This document shows, in pieces, positions 5,457 through 6,280 of a stretch of 6,280 bases of DNA. The first letter of the stretch is position 1. Every line of letters starts with the position of its first letter. The translations under genes were made by a program, and so were the position numbers. The stretch spans positions 1 to 6,280 of the forward strand of contig DGOU01000225.1 in NCBI GenBank assembly GCA_002390165.1. Direction: 5' to 3'. The notes beneath the pieces are model-generated. The model had not been told where the DNA came from. It made no database searches and saw only the letters and a list, made by a program, of their open reading frames with translations. Source of the DNA: Lutibacter sp. UBA4458. GTDB lineage: Bacteria; Bacteroidota; Bacteroidia; Flavobacteriales; Flavobacteriaceae.

Positions 5457-5911
5457 TATTTAAGATCGTTAAGGTTAATAGCTTTTGGTGATTGAGCTTC
5501 TTGTTTGTGTTCAGCACCTGCATATACATATAAATTTCTGTATAATGCACTACCTAATTTGTTTTTAGGTAACATTCCTTTTACTGCTTTTTCAACCAGT
5601 TTGATTGGATCTTTTTGAAAAATTTCACTAGCAGTTAATGATCTTTGACCGCCTGGGTAACCAGTGTGACGAATATAAGTTTTGTCACTCCATTTTTTAC
5701 CAGATAATGTAATTTTTTCCGCGTTGATAACCACTACATTGTCTCCACAATCTACGTGAGGAGTGTAATTTGGTTTGTTTTTACCTCTAATTAGCATTGC
5801 TATTTTAGAAGCTAGACGACCCAACGTTTGACCGTCTGCATCAACCAATACCCATTCTTTAGTAACGGTATTTTTGTTTGCTGATACTGTTTTGTAACTT
5901 AATGTATTCAC
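5456..5911 (-). CDS. rplM: 50S ribosomal protein L13 (uL13), GTG start
   Basis: L13 is an early-assembling 50S protein that binds 23S rRNA. From the GTG at 5911-5909 the product has 151 residues, beginning (M)NTLSYKTVSANKNTVTKEW, as flavobacterial L13 proteins do. Family blocks are VDADGQTLGRLASKIA (23-38), NYTPHVDCGDNVVVINAEK (48-66), the signature around RHTGYPGGQR (81-90), VEKAVKGMLPKNKLG (106-120) and the C-terminal INLNDLK. An in-frame ATG at 5977 would add 22 residues with no family match, and it lies across the -7 promoter box (5967-5974), so it cannot be in the mRNA; I reject it. rplM heads the rplM-rpsI-rpsB-tsf unit and overlaps the rpsI start by one base. Confidence 0.96.
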   Translation of the reverse strand: MNTLSYKTVSANKNTVTKEWVLVDADGQTLGRLASKIAMLIRGKNKPNYTPHVDCGDNVVVINAEKITLSGKKWSDKTYIRHTGYPGGQRSLTASEIFQKDPIKLVEKAVKGMLPKNKLGSALYRNLYVYAGAEHKQEAQSPKAINLNDLK

Positions 5912-5949
5912 AATTAAATTCTTTGTTATAGTTAAACATTTATTTTTGT

Positions 5950-5963
5950 TCCCTAAAAAGGGA
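5950..5963 (-). promoter_or_regulatory. 5'-end hairpin in the rplM leader
   Basis: On the minus-strand RNA, UCCCU (5963-5959) pairs with AGGGA (5954-5950) around a UUUU loop. By the position of the -7 box the transcript should begin within or just before this hairpin, so it would cap the 5' end. The leader to the GTG is about 50 bases. Whether it binds L13 is unknown; autoregulated L13 leaders are known in Firmicutes. Confidence 0.4.
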
Positions 5964-5966
5964 GTG

Positions 5967-5997
5967 CAAATGTACAAACTATTATTTATATAACAAA
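5967..5997 (-). promoter_or_regulatory. Promoter of the rplM-rpsI-rpsB-tsf unit
   Basis: Minus strand: TTTG at 5997-5994, 19 bases of spacer, then TACATTTG at 5974-5967. This matches both halves of the Bacteroidota sigma factor consensus (TTTG at -33, TAnnTTTG at -7) at the preferred spacing. It is the best promoter in the window and suits a highly expressed ribosomal protein operon. Confidence 0.85.
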
Positions 5998-6022
5998 CAG
6001 TATGTTAAGGATAATTTTTGAA

Positions 6023-6067
6023 GTTAAAAAATGAGTTAAAAGTTTGAAAGGTTGACGGTTAAAAGTC
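6023..6067. repeat. GTT-phased degenerate repeat in the polA-rplM spacer
   Basis: Units beginning GTT occur at 6023, 6035, 6042, 6051 and 6058, followed by GTC at 6065, mostly 7-9 bases apart. Examples are GTTAAAA (6035 and 6058) and GTTTGAAAG (6042). It may be a decayed low-complexity repeat. I see no open frame or known element in it. Confidence 0.35.
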
Positions 6068-6070
6068 CTG

Positions 6071-6098
6071 TGGTTTCAAAGCTAAAGTCTTGAAACCA
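6071..6098 (-). terminator. Possible 3'-end hairpin of the polA transcript
   Basis: TGGTTTCAA (6071-6079) and TTGAAACCA (6090-6098) form a perfect 9-bp stem with a 10-base loop, starting 35 bases after the polA stop. It is the only good hairpin between polA and rplM. The minus-strand bases after it (CAGGACTTTTAACC) give just a short, displaced T-run, so termination would be weak. It may instead be an mRNA 3'-end stabiliser. Confidence 0.4.
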
Positions 6099-6113
6099 AA
6101 CAGTAAACAATCT

Positions 6114-6127
6114 ATTTTTCATTTTTC
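6114..6127. repeat. 7-bp tandem duplication next to the polA stop
   Basis: ATTTTTC occurs twice in a row (6114-6120, 6121-6127) and is followed by the related ATTATTTT. It lies a few bases past the polA stop. It looks like simple-sequence slippage, with no evident role. Confidence 0.4.
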
Positions 6128-6133
6128 ATTATT

Positions 6134-6280
6134 TTAATGTGCTTCTAACCAGTTATTTCCTTCTCCAATATCTACCGTTAATGGCACGGAAAGTTTAAAA
6201 GCATTTTCCATGGTTTCTTTTAGTAGAGAAATTAGTTTCTTTTTTTCGGTTAAATGCATATCAAAAACGAGTTCATCATG
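6134..6280 (-). CDS. polA: DNA polymerase I, C-terminal 48 residues (5' part outside window)
   Basis: The frame enters from the right edge and ends with TAA at 6136-6134. The first visible residues, HDELVFDMH, are polymerase motif C of family A DNA polymerases; its Asp is one of the two metal-binding catalytic carboxylates (Asp882 in E. coli). The remaining part forms the final helix and strand: KKKLISLLKETMENAF, then LSVPLTVDIGEGNNWLEAH, the usual end of PolA, in which a conserved Gly and Trp lie near the C-terminus. Pol I fills gaps in repair and removes RNA primers. The C-terminus is intact. The gene runs in the same direction as rplM but is separated from it by about 137 bases to the rplM promoter, so the two are probably separate transcripts, perhaps with readthrough. 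Confidence 0.95.
   Translation of the reverse strand, partial: HDELVFDMHLTEKKKLISLLKETMENAFKLSVPLTVDIGEGNNWLEAH

Overview
The window reads as a core-genome segment of a flavobacterium (Bacteroidota). It is AT-rich, every complete gene ends in TAA, and no gene has a clear Shine-Dalgarno. Several intergenic regions carry the Bacteroidota -7 promoter element TAnnTTTG, and the protein sequences are of flavobacterial type. I see no mobile element, CRISPR array, tRNA, rRNA or defence system.

Layout, right to left along the minus strand: the 3' end of polA (DNA polymerase I, 6134-6280), a non-coding spacer, then rplM (L13), rpsI (S9), rpsB (S2) and tsf (EF-Ts). This unit starts at a near-consensus promoter (5967-5997) and ends at a bidirectional terminator (3063-3095). 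Next comes a single plus-strand gene for an FHS-family (FucP/GluP-like) sugar transporter, convergent with tsf and divergent from pyrH. The minus strand resumes with pyrH (UMP kinase) and frr (ribosome recycling factor), closed by a strong terminator (201-226). A separate minus-strand gene follows, for a secreted protein with a carboxypeptidase-regulatory-like domain, cut off by the window edge.

The genes work together in translation: two large-ribosome neighbours (L13 and S9), S2 with the elongation factor EF-Ts, ribosome recycling, and UMP kinase supplying pyrimidine nucleotides. The order rpsB-tsf-pyrH-frr is ancient and widely conserved. Here a sugar transporter on the opposite strand splits it into two transcription units.

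I did not find a new multi-gene system. What deserves a second look is regulatory and small in scale: a structured RNA element just before rpsB, further inverted repeats in the rpsI-rpsB spacer, a GTG start and 5' hairpin for rplM, a phased direct repeat between pyrH and the transporter, and the altered acidic residues of the transporter.
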